DNA from: Clostridiales bacterium UBA6386
Lineage (GTDB): Bacteria; Bacillota; Clostridia; Oscillospirales; Oscillospiraceae
NCBI GenBank assembly: GCA_002437585.1
Contig: DJQM01000003.1
Coordinates: 22,708 to 86,707 of the forward strand
Length of the DNA: 64,000 nt
Direction of reading: 5' to 3'
Shown piece after piece: positions 16,326 through 23,793 of the stretch (within the stretch, counting starts at the first letter, position 1; every line of letters starts with the position of its first letter). The notes below the pieces were generated by a model. It had not been told where the DNA came from, did not search any database, and saw only the letters and a list, made by a program, of their open reading frames with translations. A program made the position numbers and the translations under genes.

Positions 16326-16922
16326 TTACAAATCCAGTGCCGGGTTCATAAAGTACACGTTTTTCTGGTTCAGCTTTTCCCGCAGGAGCTGGCAGGCCTC
16401 GCCGAACCGCTGGAAGTGGACGATCTCCCGTTCCCGGAGGAAGCGGATCACGTCGTTTACATCCGGGTCGTCGCTGAGCCGGAGAATGTTGTCGTAGGTC
16501 ACACGAGCCTTCTGCTCCGCGGCCAGATCCTCCGTCAGGTCAGCCATGGGATCCCCCTTGACGGCCATAGAGGCAGCGTTCCAGGGACTTCCGGAGGCGG
16601 CAGTGGGATAGACGCCGGTGGTGTGATCCACGAAATAGGGCGCAAAGCCGTTTTCCCGAATCTGACTGTCGCTGAGCTTCCGGGTCAGCTGATGAACGAT
16701 GGTGCCGATCATTTCCAGATGCCCCAGCTCTTCGGTTCCGATGTCCGTCAGCAGACCCTTCAGCTCGTCGAAGGGCATGGAGTAACGCTGGGACAGGTAG
16801 CGAAGGGAAGCACCCAGCTCGCCGTCCGGGCCGCCGTACTGAGAAATGATGATGGCTGCAAGCTTGGGGTTGGGGTTCGTGATCCGGATGGGATATTGGA
16901 GCTTCTTGTCATAAATAAACAT
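16326..16922 (-). CDS. cotJC: Spore coat protein CotJC (manganese-catalase family)
   Basis: 198 residues of the CotJC/Mn-catalase ferritin-like fold. Metal-ligand helices are visible: YGGPDGELGASLRYL, DIGTEELGHLEMIG, AEQKARVTYDNILR and REREIVHFQRFGEA. It localises to the spore coat in Bacilli and Clostridia and may detoxify peroxide. ATG 16922 has AAGGAGG upstream and follows the cotJA-cotJB fusion by 3 bp on the minus strand. Length is normal for the family. Confidence 0.95.
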   Translation of the reverse strand: MFIYDKKLQYPIRITNPNPKLAAIIISQYGGPDGELGASLRYLSQRYSMPFDELKGLLTDIGTEELGHLEMIGTIVHQLTRKLSDSQIRENGFAPYFVDHTTGVYPTAASGSPWNAASMAVKGDPMADLTEDLAAEQKARVTYDNILRLSDDPDVNDVIRFLREREIVHFQRFGEACQLLREKLNQKNVYFMNPALDL

Positions 16923-16925
16923 ATC

Positions 16926-17366
16926 TCAGCCCTCCTTATTCGCGCCTAAATCCCAGGGCCAGGGATCGTCCAGCCAGGCGTAGCCGCCCTCCCTGGCGGA
17001 AATGTGGTTCAGAGGGCCATATTTCTTCTCATAGACCTGACGGCAGCGGTCATAAAGCTGCTGATATTTCCGGTAAAGCTCCAGGGCATCCTGATCCTCC
17101 CGGTGGGTGTCCAGGTACAGTGCCAGCTCCTGAATGGCGAAGTCCAAGGCCTGAAGCTCCGCCAGGGTGGTGGCGGGCAGGTTATCCTTGTTGACCGTCC
17201 CCAGGAAGGGCAGGTCAAGCCCCGGGAACAGGGTACCCCGACTCAACGCCTTTTTTGCCTCGTATTTTGGCGGATTTTCCAGCTGGAAGGGGACATAGGG
17301 GTTGGCCAGAGGTGCCATGGCGGGAAGTCTTCCCTGACAGGCAGTCTCATGATTCTCTTGATTCAT
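16926..17366 (-). CDS. CotJA-CotJB fusion, spore coat protein
   Basis: 146 residues combining two proteins that are normally separate. Residues ~20-55 are CotJA-like (LANPYVPFQLENPPKYEAKK then GTLFPGLDLPF). Residues ~70-146 are CotJB-like (LDFAIQELALYLDTHREDQD, ELYRKYQQLYDRCRQVYEKK, ISAREGGYAWLDDPWPWD). The start is the ATG at 17366, 7 bp after GGGAGGA; the ATG two codons earlier is too close to that site. It lies in an operon with cotJC, as cotJABC do in Bacillus. The fusion is seen directly and no stop separates the halves. Confidence 0.9.
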   Translation of the reverse strand: MNQENHETACQGRLPAMAPLANPYVPFQLENPPKYEAKKALSRGTLFPGLDLPFLGTVNKDNLPATTLAELQALDFAIQELALYLDTHREDQDALELYRKYQQLYDRCRQVYEKKYGPLNHISAREGGYAWLDDPWPWDLGANKEG

Positions 17367-17478
17367 GTGCATTCCTCCCGATGAAAAAGATTGTCGCTCC
17401 GGGTCATCCTATGTCTTTTCCCGCCGGAATGTTCAGCATGAGGATGCCAACGCATAGAAATAGTGGGAGGTGGTGGGT

Positions 17479-18174
17479 GTGAAAAAGTGGGGGTATTATT
17501 TTGCCTGTATTGGAGCCATGTGCGCCATACTCCTGGTGGTCTGTTGGGGAAATCAGGCAGTGTCCATCCTTTCGGAGAGTTTATCCGGGAAGCTCAGGCA
17601 TTGCATTATCATCGATCCGGGACACGGGGGCGAGGACGGCGGAGCCTCCTCCTGCTCAGGCCACCTGGAAAGCGGCTATAATCTGGAGATTGCCCTGCGG
17701 CTGGAGGACTTGCTGCATCTGCTGGGCTATGACACCAAGCTCATCCGCCGGGAGGATGTGTCCGTGTACACCACCGGCCAGACCATTGCCCAGAAGAAGG
17801 TTTCCGACCTGAAAAATCGGGTGAAAACCATAAACGAAACGAAAAACGCCGTTCTTCTCAGCATTCACCAGAATTATTTTACCGATTCCCGGTACAGCGG
17901 TGCCCAGGTTTTTTACGGAGCGTCCGACGGAAGCGAGGCTCTGGCAAAGAAGCTGCAAGCGTCTTTTGTGGCCGCGCTGAATCCTGGAAGCCGCCGGCAG
18001 GCCAAGCAGGGGAAGGGAATTTATCTTCTGGAGCACGTTCAGTGTCCTGGAGTATTGGTGGAGTGCGGCTTTCTGTCCAACTATCAGGAGGAGGCACTGC
18101 TGAGAGACCCGGCCTATCAGAAAAAGCTTTGCTGCGTCATCGGCACGGCACTGAATCAATACCTGAGCCAATGA
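17479..18174 (+). CDS. cwlD: N-acetylmuramoyl-L-alanine amidase CwlD (spore cortex)
   Basis: 231 residues. An N-terminal membrane or signal helix is followed by an Amidase_3 domain: IIIDPGHGGEDGGASS (first zinc His), a Glu/Asn pair in ESGYNLEIALRL, LSIHQNYF (zinc His) and the catalytic Glu in VLVECGFLSN. CwlD makes muramic-delta-lactam in the spore cortex, which fits the neighbouring cotJ genes. Start GTG 17479 follows GGGAGG by 8 bp; an upstream GTG at 17470 overlaps that site. Transcription diverges from cotJ across ~110 bp, where a shared sporulation promoter may lie, though no sigma site was identified. Confidence 0.92.
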   Translation: MKKWGYYFACIGAMCAILLVVCWGNQAVSILSESLSGKLRHCIIIDPGHGGEDGGASSCSGHLESGYNLEIALRLEDLLHLLGYDTKLIRREDVSVYTTGQTIAQKKVSDLKNRVKTINETKNAVLLSIHQNYFTDSRYSGAQVFYGASDGSEALAKKLQASFVAALNPGSRRQAKQGKGIYLLEHVQCPGVLVECGFLSNYQEEALLRDPAYQKKLCCVIGTALNQYLSQ

Positions 18175-18196
18175 AAAAAGGCCGTACCCCAAAGAA

Positions 18197-18468
18197 GCAA
18201 TGTCAGTAGGTTAAGACAATGCCGCATAATTTGGCAGGCAGATTCGGCGAGAGATTTTTCGTCAGGTCAAGGCTTGAAAAGGGAAGAAATCCTGTATGCC
18301 ACCTGCAGCGGCTGCGTGATATTTCGAACTTTTCAAACCGCGGAATTGCGGAAAAGATCCGCTGAAGCGCGCAGACACAATTGCGCGGTGCTGCTTTAAG
18401 CAAACGCACCCCCCAACCTTCATAATCGGAGGTTAGGGGGGTGCGTTTGCTTAACTTACTGACATTGC
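18197..18468. repeat. Composite inverted-repeat element between cwlD and ssrA, containing a MITE-like copy and a long hairpin
   Basis: The outer inverted repeats GCAATGTCAGTAGGTTAAG (18197-18215) and CTTAACTTACTGACATTGC (18450-18468) differ at one base. Inside is the third MITE-like copy (about 18210-18400). After it comes a 20-bp hairpin, GCAAACGCACCCCCCAACCT (18400-18419), pairing with 18430-18450 with one bulge. No T run follows the hairpin and no ORF is present. Confidence 0.75.
18210..18400. repeat. MITE-like repeat, copy 3
   Basis: The left end ATGCCGCATAATTTGGC and right end AATTGCGCGGTGCTGC are inverted. The interior GATTCGGCGAGAGATTTTTC is identical to copy 2 over that stretch. It carries a ~20-bp insert (TGCCACCTGCAGCGGCTGCG) relative to copy 2. 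Confidence 0.75.
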
Positions 18469-18489
18469 GCACAGGGGTGCGCTTTTTAT

Positions 18490-18838
18490 TGGTGGAGTCG
18501 GGGGGAATCGAACCCCCGTCCGAAGGCAACTTGGAAAGAACTTCTCCGGGTGCAGTTTGTTATTTACATTCCCTCATCCCGGCGGGAACAAACACCCTAC
18601 GGGAATCAGTAGCTTCATGATGCATGGTATGGGCAAAGCTTACCATACGCACGGTCTCCACTCAGATCACACCCTAGCCCGGCTCGTGGACCTTCCGGGG
18701 AGGATGGGCGCCTAATCAGGCAGCCAGAGCAACAGTATTGTTGTCAGTTAAATTTGAAAAATTGCCCGTTTTATCGTGGCCAGGCACCACGACCCGCTAT
18801 TCCAGCCTCACTGCCCCCGTCGAAACCTTTACGACCCC
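18490..18838 (-). ncRNA. ssrA: tmRNA (10Sa RNA)
   Basis: On the minus strand the 5' end GGGGTCGTAAAGGTTTCGAC pairs with the 3' acceptor strand CGACTCC before an encoded CCA. The T arm reads GGGGGTTCGATTCCCCC. The internal reading frame, ending at a TGA near 18717, gives a tag finishing DNNTVALAA; the resume codon is probably GGC, giving GNFSNLTDNNTVALAA after the charged Ala. It rescues stalled ribosomes together with SmpB, whose gene lies about 0.7 kb upstream on the same strand. Length 349 nt is typical. Confidence 0.95.
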
Positions 18839-18977
18839 GAATGGAGAAAAGAGGAAGATTGTTTCTGTCGGGACGGCCATCGGCCGCCCCTATGGTTTGG
18901 TGTAAAAAAACGCACCAGCTTCGTCAGGCTGCGGGCGGCCGGTAGCCGCCCCGACATTTCCCGCATAGAATGCCTTC

Positions 18978-19514
18978 TCAGAACCGGCCGTAGGGATCCG
19001 GCAGCTTCTTAGGCTCCGGATAGGTTTCCCCGTGAGTGTCTACAGTGATGGAAGCAATCTTCTGCTCCTGCACCGGGCGATCCTGGGCACCGGTCTTGGC
19101 GGCGGCGATGGCATCTACCACGTCCATGCCGGAGGTGACCTTGCCGAAGGCGGCGTACTGGCCGTCCAGGTGCTTGGCATCCTGGTGCATGATGAAGAAC
19201 TGACTGCCTGCGGAATTGGGGGAGGAGGAACGGGCCATGCTCAGAACGCCACGCTTGTGCCGCAGGTCGTTCTTCACCCCGTTGAAGAAAAACTCGCCCT
19301 TGATGCAGTAGCCAGGGCCGCCCATGCCGGTGCCTTCGGGGCAGCCGCCCTGGATCATGAAGCCGGGGATGACCCGGTGGAAGATCAGACCGTCATAATA
19401 GTGATGATTGCACAGGTCGATGAAATTGTACACGCTCTGGGGTGCCTTATCGGGGTACAGCTCACCCTCAATAACGCCGCCGTTTTCCATGGTGATCTTA
19501 AAAGTCGGATTCAT
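18978..19514 (-). CDS. Cyclophilin-type peptidyl-prolyl cis-trans isomerase
   Basis: 178 residues, a one-domain cytoplasmic cyclophilin without a signal peptide. Active-site blocks are present: GLIFHRVIPGFMIQGGCPEG, SMARSSSPNSAGSQFFIM and HLDGQYAAFGKV. The classical Trp is replaced by His (DAKHLDG), which often lowers cyclosporin binding. The ATG at 19514 begins inside the smpB stop region (4-bp overlap), so the two genes form an operon on the minus strand. Confidence 0.94.
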   Translation of the reverse strand: MNPTFKITMENGGVIEGELYPDKAPQSVYNFIDLCNHHYYDGLIFHRVIPGFMIQGGCPEGTGMGGPGYCIKGEFFFNGVKNDLRHKRGVLSMARSSSPNSAGSQFFIMHQDAKHLDGQYAAFGKVTSGMDVVDAIAAAKTGAQDRPVQEQKIASITVDTHGETYPEPKKLPDPYGRF

Positions 19515-19978
19515 TGTCTCATTCTCTCCTTCATGGCCCGGTCGATCTGACGCTTGGCGTCCCGCTCCGCCGCGGCCTGTCGTTTGTCGTAAAGCTTTTT
19601 GCCTTTGCACAGTCCCACGTTCACCTTCACCCGGCTGCCCTTGAAGTACACGGACAGGGGAATCAGGGCGAAGCCGTCCTGCTTGACCTTGCCGTAGAGC
19701 CGCATGATCTCCCGCCTGTGCATGAGCAGACGGCGGGGACGGCGGGAATCCACGTTGAAGCGGTTGCCGTGGTCATAGGGGGAAATGTGCATCTGATTCA
19801 GCAGGAGCTGCCCGTCCTTGATGCCGCACCAGGCGTCCTTCAGGTTCAGGTTTCCGGCCCGGATGGATTTGACCTCCGTGCCCACAAGCTCAATACCCGC
19901 CTCAAATTCTTCCTCCACGAAATATTCGTGATAGGCCTCCCGATTCCGGGCCATGATCTTGATCCCAGCCTTTTCCAG
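19511..19978 (-). CDS. smpB: SsrA-binding protein SmpB
   Basis: SmpB core: AYHEYFVEEEFEAGIELVGT, EVKSIRAGNLNLKDA, INLxxxHISPYDHGN-like (LNQMHISPYDHGN) and the basic C-terminal tail KRQAAAERDAKRQIDRAMKE. It binds tmRNA for trans-translation. The start is uncertain. Family members begin about nine residues before the internal ATG at 19951, and a strong GGGAGGTGA lies 5-6 bp before a CTG at 19978, giving LEKAGIKIMARN. I therefore favour the non-ATG start; with ATG 19951 the first beta strand would be cut. The cyclophilin gene is coupled downstream and ssrA follows. Confidence 0.93.
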   Translation of the reverse strand: MEKAGIKIMARNREAYHEYFVEEEFEAGIELVGTEVKSIRAGNLNLKDAWCGIKDGQLLLNQMHISPYDHGNRFNVDSRRPRRLLMHRREIMRLYGKVKQDGFALIPLSVYFKGSRVKVNVGLCKGKKLYDKRQAAAERDAKRQIDRAMKERMRQ

Positions 19979-20035
19979 ACAGCTCACCTCCCGACTGAAA
20001 TTCACGGTTACATTATATCATAACTGTCAAGAGGA

Positions 20036-20707
20036 TTATACGTCATTTTCGTCAAAAAGGAATCGTTCCAGAGCCTCCGGGGTGGAGAAGACGTAATCGC
20101 ACAGGGCGGTCATTTCCTTCGTCAGCTCCGGGAAGTCTCTTCGCCCCCAACCGGCGAAGGCAACCTTCACCCCAAGAGGGTGAGCCATGTCCCAGGCCAG
20201 CTTCATGTCGTCCACCACCAGAAGCTCCTCCGGGGTGAAATGGTACTTTGCCATAATGTCCCGCAGGGGGAAGGGATTGGGCTTGCGCAGCTCCTCCGGA
20301 TAGTCCCAGCCGTAGATCGCGTCGGGGCGCACGCCGAAATGGGTGTCGTAGTCCCGGGTGATGTTCCTGACGCTGGAATGGGACACCACGCAGATCATGC
20401 CGCCCTCCGCTTTCTGCCGCCGGATGACCCGGCCGATGCCCGGAAAAGCGTCGGGCGTGCGGCACATGACGTAATCCATCCAGCCGCGAAACTCATCCTC
20501 CAGCTCCTGTGGGGTAAAATTCCAGCGTTTGCGGCACATTTCCGCAAAGCCCAGGCTGTAGCAGTCCTGGGCAAATTGGGAAAGGGTCACGGTCTGACCC
20601 GGACGGAACCGATCGAGAATATAGCAGAAGAAGGGATAACCGATGGTTCGTTCGCTTTGCACCACGGTGTCGTCGTGATCCAGCACCAGGCAGGGGTATT
20701 TGAGCAT
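20036..20707 (-). CDS. HAD-superfamily hydrolase
   Basis: 223 residues. HAD motif I is LVLDHDDTVV (D10, D12). Motif II Ser/Thr is around VVSHSSVRN. Motif III Lys sits near LRKPNPFPLRDIM and motif IV is LLVVDDMKLAWDMA. An alpha-helical cap lies between motifs I and II, as in phosphoglycolate-phosphatase-like enzymes. ATG 20707 follows GGAGGAAA by 7 bp; an ATG five codons upstream overlaps that site. Substrate unknown. Confidence 0.88.
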   Translation of the reverse strand: MLKYPCLVLDHDDTVVQSERTIGYPFFCYILDRFRPGQTVTLSQFAQDCYSLGFAEMCRKRWNFTPQELEDEFRGWMDYVMCRTPDAFPGIGRVIRRQKAEGGMICVVSHSSVRNITRDYDTHFGVRPDAIYGWDYPEELRKPNPFPLRDIMAKYHFTPEELLVVDDMKLAWDMAHPLGVKVAFAGWGRRDFPELTKEMTALCDYVFSTPEALERFLFDENDV

Positions 20708-20783
20708 GGATGTTTCCTCCATAGATGTCTTTCTGGGATCATTATACCAAACTTCCTACTGGGGCGCAACCGAAAATTACCAC

Positions 20784-20812
20784 TTGTATTATACGAACAA
20801 ATGTATTATAAT
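20784..20812 (+). promoter_or_regulatory. Strong sigma-A-like promoter firing into a gene-free repeat region
   Basis: TTGTAT (20784-20789), a 17-bp spacer and TATAAT (20807-20812). No ORF with a ribosome binding site follows until 21319, so the transcript would first cover the repeat at 20856-20989. Confidence 0.6.
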
Positions 20813-20855
20813 ATAAACACGAAAGTTTGTCTCATTAGAATCTTAAAGAGACTTT

Positions 20856-20989
20856 TGGTGCTGTTCCCTCCGGGGGCAATGTTCTTGTCCCGGCAAGAAC
20901 ATTGAGAAGTAAGCGGGCTTAGGGGGTGCTGCCGAAAAGCCGCCCCCCTAAGTACCCCCGGCCGCACCGCCGGAAGTGCGTCAGAATCT
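20856..20989. repeat. Structured dispersed repeat, family 2 copy A
   Basis: Shared with 22942-23073: CTTGTCCCGGCAAGAA, an arm pair of the type GCTTAGGGGG/CCCCCCTAAGT, then CCGGCCGCACCGCCGGAAG and GCGTCAGAAT. Each block folds on itself as a hairpin and the loops differ with compensating changes in the second stem, which suggests selection for structure. No ORF is seen. Confidence 0.7.
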
Positions 20990-21300
20990 TTCAGTTTTCA
21001 AGTGTTTTTGTTCTGAAATCGGTGGTTTTTACGTTCATCCGGGGGATTGCCACACCAGTGTTGCGCTACACTAAGGTATGACTGCCACTGGCAGTCATTA
21101 GGATTTTGATTCGCTGCGCGGAGCACCACTAGTTCGCAATAACATGCGTTGTTCCGGGTGCGTTGGAATGGCAACCTCATCCGGCTCTTCGAGCCACCTT
21201 CCCCTCCCAGGGGAAGGCAGGGGGAACGGATTGCCACACCAGTGACATCGGTCACTGGTTCGCAATGACACGCTTTTTTTGACAGGCTGAAAAAGGATCG
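20990..21300. other. Gene-free stretch with short degenerate repeats
   Basis: About 310 bp without a supported gene. GGATTGCCACACCAGTG occurs at 21044 and again at 21228, the second with a matching inverted arm (CACTGG, 21253-21258) and CGCAATGACA. These look like widespread palindromic intergenic repeats of Firmicutes. A ribosome binding site for the next gene is at the end. Confidence 0.5.
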
Positions 21301-21318
21301 TAACAGGAGGTGAAGGGT

Positions 21319-21585
21319 ATGCAGAAGGTATGTCCGGTAGATGTAATCGCCATGTACAGCGCGTCCGGGGAAATCCGGCCCCTGCGGCTGCGGCTGGAGG
21401 ACGAGGAACACCAGCTGATGCGCGTGGACATTGAGGAAATCGTGAATATCCGGCAGGTGCAGTATGTGGGCATTGAGGCTACGGTGTTTCTTTGCCGGGC
21501 TACCGTCCGGCAAAGGCTGTGGCTCTTTGAGCTGAAGTACACCATCCGGACCCATACCTGGAGCCTGACGCGGAAGGTGTGCTGA
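21319..21585 (+). CDS. Small conserved-looking protein paired with Y-family polymerase
   Basis: 88 residues, mostly predicted beta strand (IRPLRLRLEDEEHQLMRVDI, TVFLCRATVRQRLWLFELKY), without membrane segments. ATG 21319 lies 8 bp after AGGAGG. The stop is 1 bp before the polymerase start, so the two are co-translated. In other Firmicutes the gene next to a Y-family polymerase is often the YolD-like accessory protein; clear YolD motifs were not recognised here, so a similar role is inferred only from position. Confidence 0.75.
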   Translation: MQKVCPVDVIAMYSASGEIRPLRLRLEDEEHQLMRVDIEEIVNIRQVQYVGIEATVFLCRATVRQRLWLFELKYTIRTHTWSLTRKVC

Positions 21586-21586
21586 A

Positions 21587-22885
21587 ATGAGTCAGAGAGT
21601 CATTTTTCATGTGGATGCCAATTCCGCCTTTTTAAGCTGGAGCGCGGCCTATCGGGTGAAGGTGCTGGGGGAAAGTCAGGACTTGCGGCTGGTGCCATCG
21701 GCAGTGGCGGGGGACAAGGCCTCCCGGCACAGCATCATTCTGGCCAAGTCCACCCCGGCGAAAAAATACGGCATCCAGACGGGAGAGCCGCTGTTTCAGG
21801 CCTTGGAAAAGTGTCCGGAGCTGGTGGTGATCCCCCCGGACTACGGGCTGTATGTCCAGGCCTCCCGGCATTTTGTGGCCATGCTCCGGGAGTTTTCCCC
21901 GGCGGTGGAGCAGTACTCCATCGATGAGGCCTGGGTGGATATGACCGGCACCCAGCGGCTCTGGGGGTCGCCACGGCTGGCGGCGGAGCTGATGAGAAGG
22001 CGTATCTGGGAAGAGCTGGGGTTCACGGTGAACATCGGCATTTCCTCCAACAAGCTGCTGGCGAAAATGGCCGGGGATTTTGAAAAGCCCAACAAGGTGC
22101 ACACCCTGTTCCCGGAGGAAATGGAGCGGAAATTTTATCCGCTGCCGGTGCGGGATCTGTTTCTCGTGGGCAGAGCCACCGAGGGAAAGCTCCAGAGAAT
22201 GGGCATTTACACCATCGGCGATCTGGCGAGTGCGGATGTAAAGATGGTGAAGCGGCGGCTGGGCAAGCAGGGGGAGATGCTCTGGCATTTTGCCAACGGG
22301 CGCAATGCTGACGCAGTGACCCCGGAGCCTGCGGAGAACAAGGGCTACAGCAACGCCACCACCACTGCCCACGACGTAGTGACCCGGGAGGAAGGCTGTC
22401 AGGTGCTGCTGAGTCTGTGCGAGACCGTGGCCGCCCGGCTGCGCAGGGACGGAAAGTGGGGCAGCTGTGTGAGCATTCACCTGAGAACCAACGAATTCCG
22501 GCATTTTTCCCATCAGCGGGTGCTGCATGGAGCCACGAATATCACCACGGAGCTTTTTGCGGCGGCCTGCCAGCTCTTTGACGAGGCCTGGGACGGGATC
22601 ACGCCTCTGCGGCAGCTGGGGATTCAGGTGACGAGACTTTCCGGGGAGCCTTACCAGCAATTTGATTTCTTGTCCGGGATGGATCCGGTGCGGTTCGAGC
22701 GGAAGCTGCGGCTGGACGAGACGGTGGACGCCCTCCGGGATAAATACGGGGAGGACATCATCTGCCGGGCAAAATTCTCCGGGGGCAGTATGCCCCACAT
22801 GGCAGGCGGGCTGAGCAAGGAGCGGCGCACCGGGGTGACGAAGCCCATTCCGGAGGAATGCCCGATGGAGAAAAAAGTTCCGTGA
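21587..22885 (+). CDS. Y-family DNA polymerase (DinB/UmuC-like)
   Basis: 432 residues. Catalytic motifs: FHVDANSAF (D10) and YSIDEAWVDM (Asp-Glu). The finger/palm region is in KYGIQTGEPLFQA, the thumb HhH-like region around VGRATEGKLQRMGIYTIGDL, and the little finger follows. No clear C-terminal beta-clamp motif is obvious. It makes error-prone translesion synthesis possible. It is co-transcribed with the small gene at 21319. It differs from chromosomal Pol IV by lacking the usual steric-gate Phe-Phe context (SAF/LSW here), so the exact subgroup is uncertain. Confidence 0.9.
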   Translation: MSQRVIFHVDANSAFLSWSAAYRVKVLGESQDLRLVPSAVAGDKASRHSIILAKSTPAKKYGIQTGEPLFQALEKCPELVVIPPDYGLYVQASRHFVAMLREFSPAVEQYSIDEAWVDMTGTQRLWGSPRLAAELMRRRIWEELGFTVNIGISSNKLLAKMAGDFEKPNKVHTLFPEEMERKFYPLPVRDLFLVGRATEGKLQRMGIYTIGDLASADVKMVKRRLGKQGEMLWHFANGRNADAVTPEPAENKGYSNATTTAHDVVTREEGCQVLLSLCETVAARLRRDGKWGSCVSIHLRTNEFRHFSHQRVLHGATNITTELFAAACQLFDEAWDGITPLRQLGIQVTRLSGEPYQQFDFLSGMDPVRFERKLRLDETVDALRDKYGEDIICRAKFSGGSMPHMAGGLSKERRTGVTKPIPEECPMEKKVP

Positions 22886-22941
22886 AAAAAGGAACAAACC
22901 CATCGTAAGCTTTCCCGTTCCATTCAGTCTATTAGAAGCTG

Positions 22942-23073
22942 TTGGTGCCGGTTCCTCCGGAGGCAATTTTCTTGTCCCGGCAAGAAAATGGATAAGAAGC
23001 CGGCTTAAGGGGCACTGCCGAACAGCCGCTCCCTTAAGAATCCCCCGGCCGCACCGCCGGAAGCGCGTCAGAA
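22942..23073. repeat. Structured dispersed repeat, family 2 copy B
   Basis: Same block order as 20856-20989: TTCTTGTCCCGGCAAGAA, GGCTTAAGGGG...CCCTTAAGAA, CCGGCCGCACCGCCGGAAG, GCGTCAGAATTC. The two copies lie on either side of the polymerase operon in the same orientation. Confidence 0.7.
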
Positions 23074-23193
23074 TTCTTGGGGCTGCTATGGGTAGTTTTC
23101 CGAAAACGTTTTGAGAAAAACGGAGCCTTCCGGGGTGGAAAAAAGGGAGAACATGGCGTATAATAAAAATATCTGAACATAGGAGGAAGAGAT

Positions 23194-23679
23194 ATGGCCA
23201 TTGTGACCTTCTATAATTGCGATCCCAAGGACGCGCCGAAGACCACCATGCCCGCCCACCTGGGAGCCAACGCGGTGATCACCTGCCGGGGGCGGCTGCT
23301 GCTGGAAAAGCGGCGGGACTCGGATATCTGGGGTCTCATCGGGGGCGGGTGCAAAAAGAACGAGACCGGGCTTCAGGCCATCGTCCGGGAGACCTATGAG
23401 GAGCTGGGGCTGCGGATTTCCAAGGAACGGTTCCGGAAGCTGGCGGTTTACGACAATCCCGGCCGGATCGCTGCCTTCCGGGACGGAAGCGTCTGGCGGA
23501 TGGTGATCGTAGTCTACGGTCTGGAGCTGCCGGAGGAGCCGGAAATGCGGATCAGTGCGGAATCGAAGGAGCTGCGTTTTTTCAGCCGGGAGGAAATCGG
23601 GAACATCGAGATCGCGGTGACTCACCGGGACATTGTCCGGGACTGGTTCGAAAAGCAGATGCAGGAATATTCCAGGTAA
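23194..23679 (+). CDS. NUDIX hydrolase
   Basis: 161 residues. The Nudix box is complete: GGGCKKNETGLQAIVRETYE followed by ELGL. The core begins GANAVITCRGRLLLEKRRDS and the enzyme probably hydrolyses a nucleoside-diphosphate derivative. ATG 23194 has AGGAGGAAGAG upstream and TATAAT lies at 23159-23164. It stands alone between repeats and the OLE locus. Confidence 0.93.
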   Translation: MAIVTFYNCDPKDAPKTTMPAHLGANAVITCRGRLLLEKRRDSDIWGLIGGGCKKNETGLQAIVRETYEELGLRISKERFRKLAVYDNPGRIAAFRDGSVWRMVIVVYGLELPEEPEMRISAESKELRFFSREEIGNIEIAVTHRDIVRDWFEKQMQEYSR

Positions 23680-23760
23680 AGGAAGAAAGATTCATCGGGT
23701 TTCCTACCAGGCAACCGGAGAACTTCCGGAAGGAAGAAAGATTTCAGGATAAATAAATAC

Positions 23761-23789
23761 TTGTATATTCGGAAATCCTATGCTAAAAT
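23761..23789 (+). promoter_or_regulatory. Promoter of the candidate OLE RNA
   Basis: TTGTAT (23761-23766), a 17-bp spacer and TAAAAT (23784-23789). Transcription would start near 23796, almost exactly at the 5' strand of the RNA's closing stem. Confidence 0.75.
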
Positions 23790-23793
23790 AGGA

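Noticed and set aside
20180..20905. Long antisense ORF opposite the HAD hydrolase
   Set aside because: It lies almost wholly opposite the HAD gene, lacks a ribosome binding site and shows no domain.
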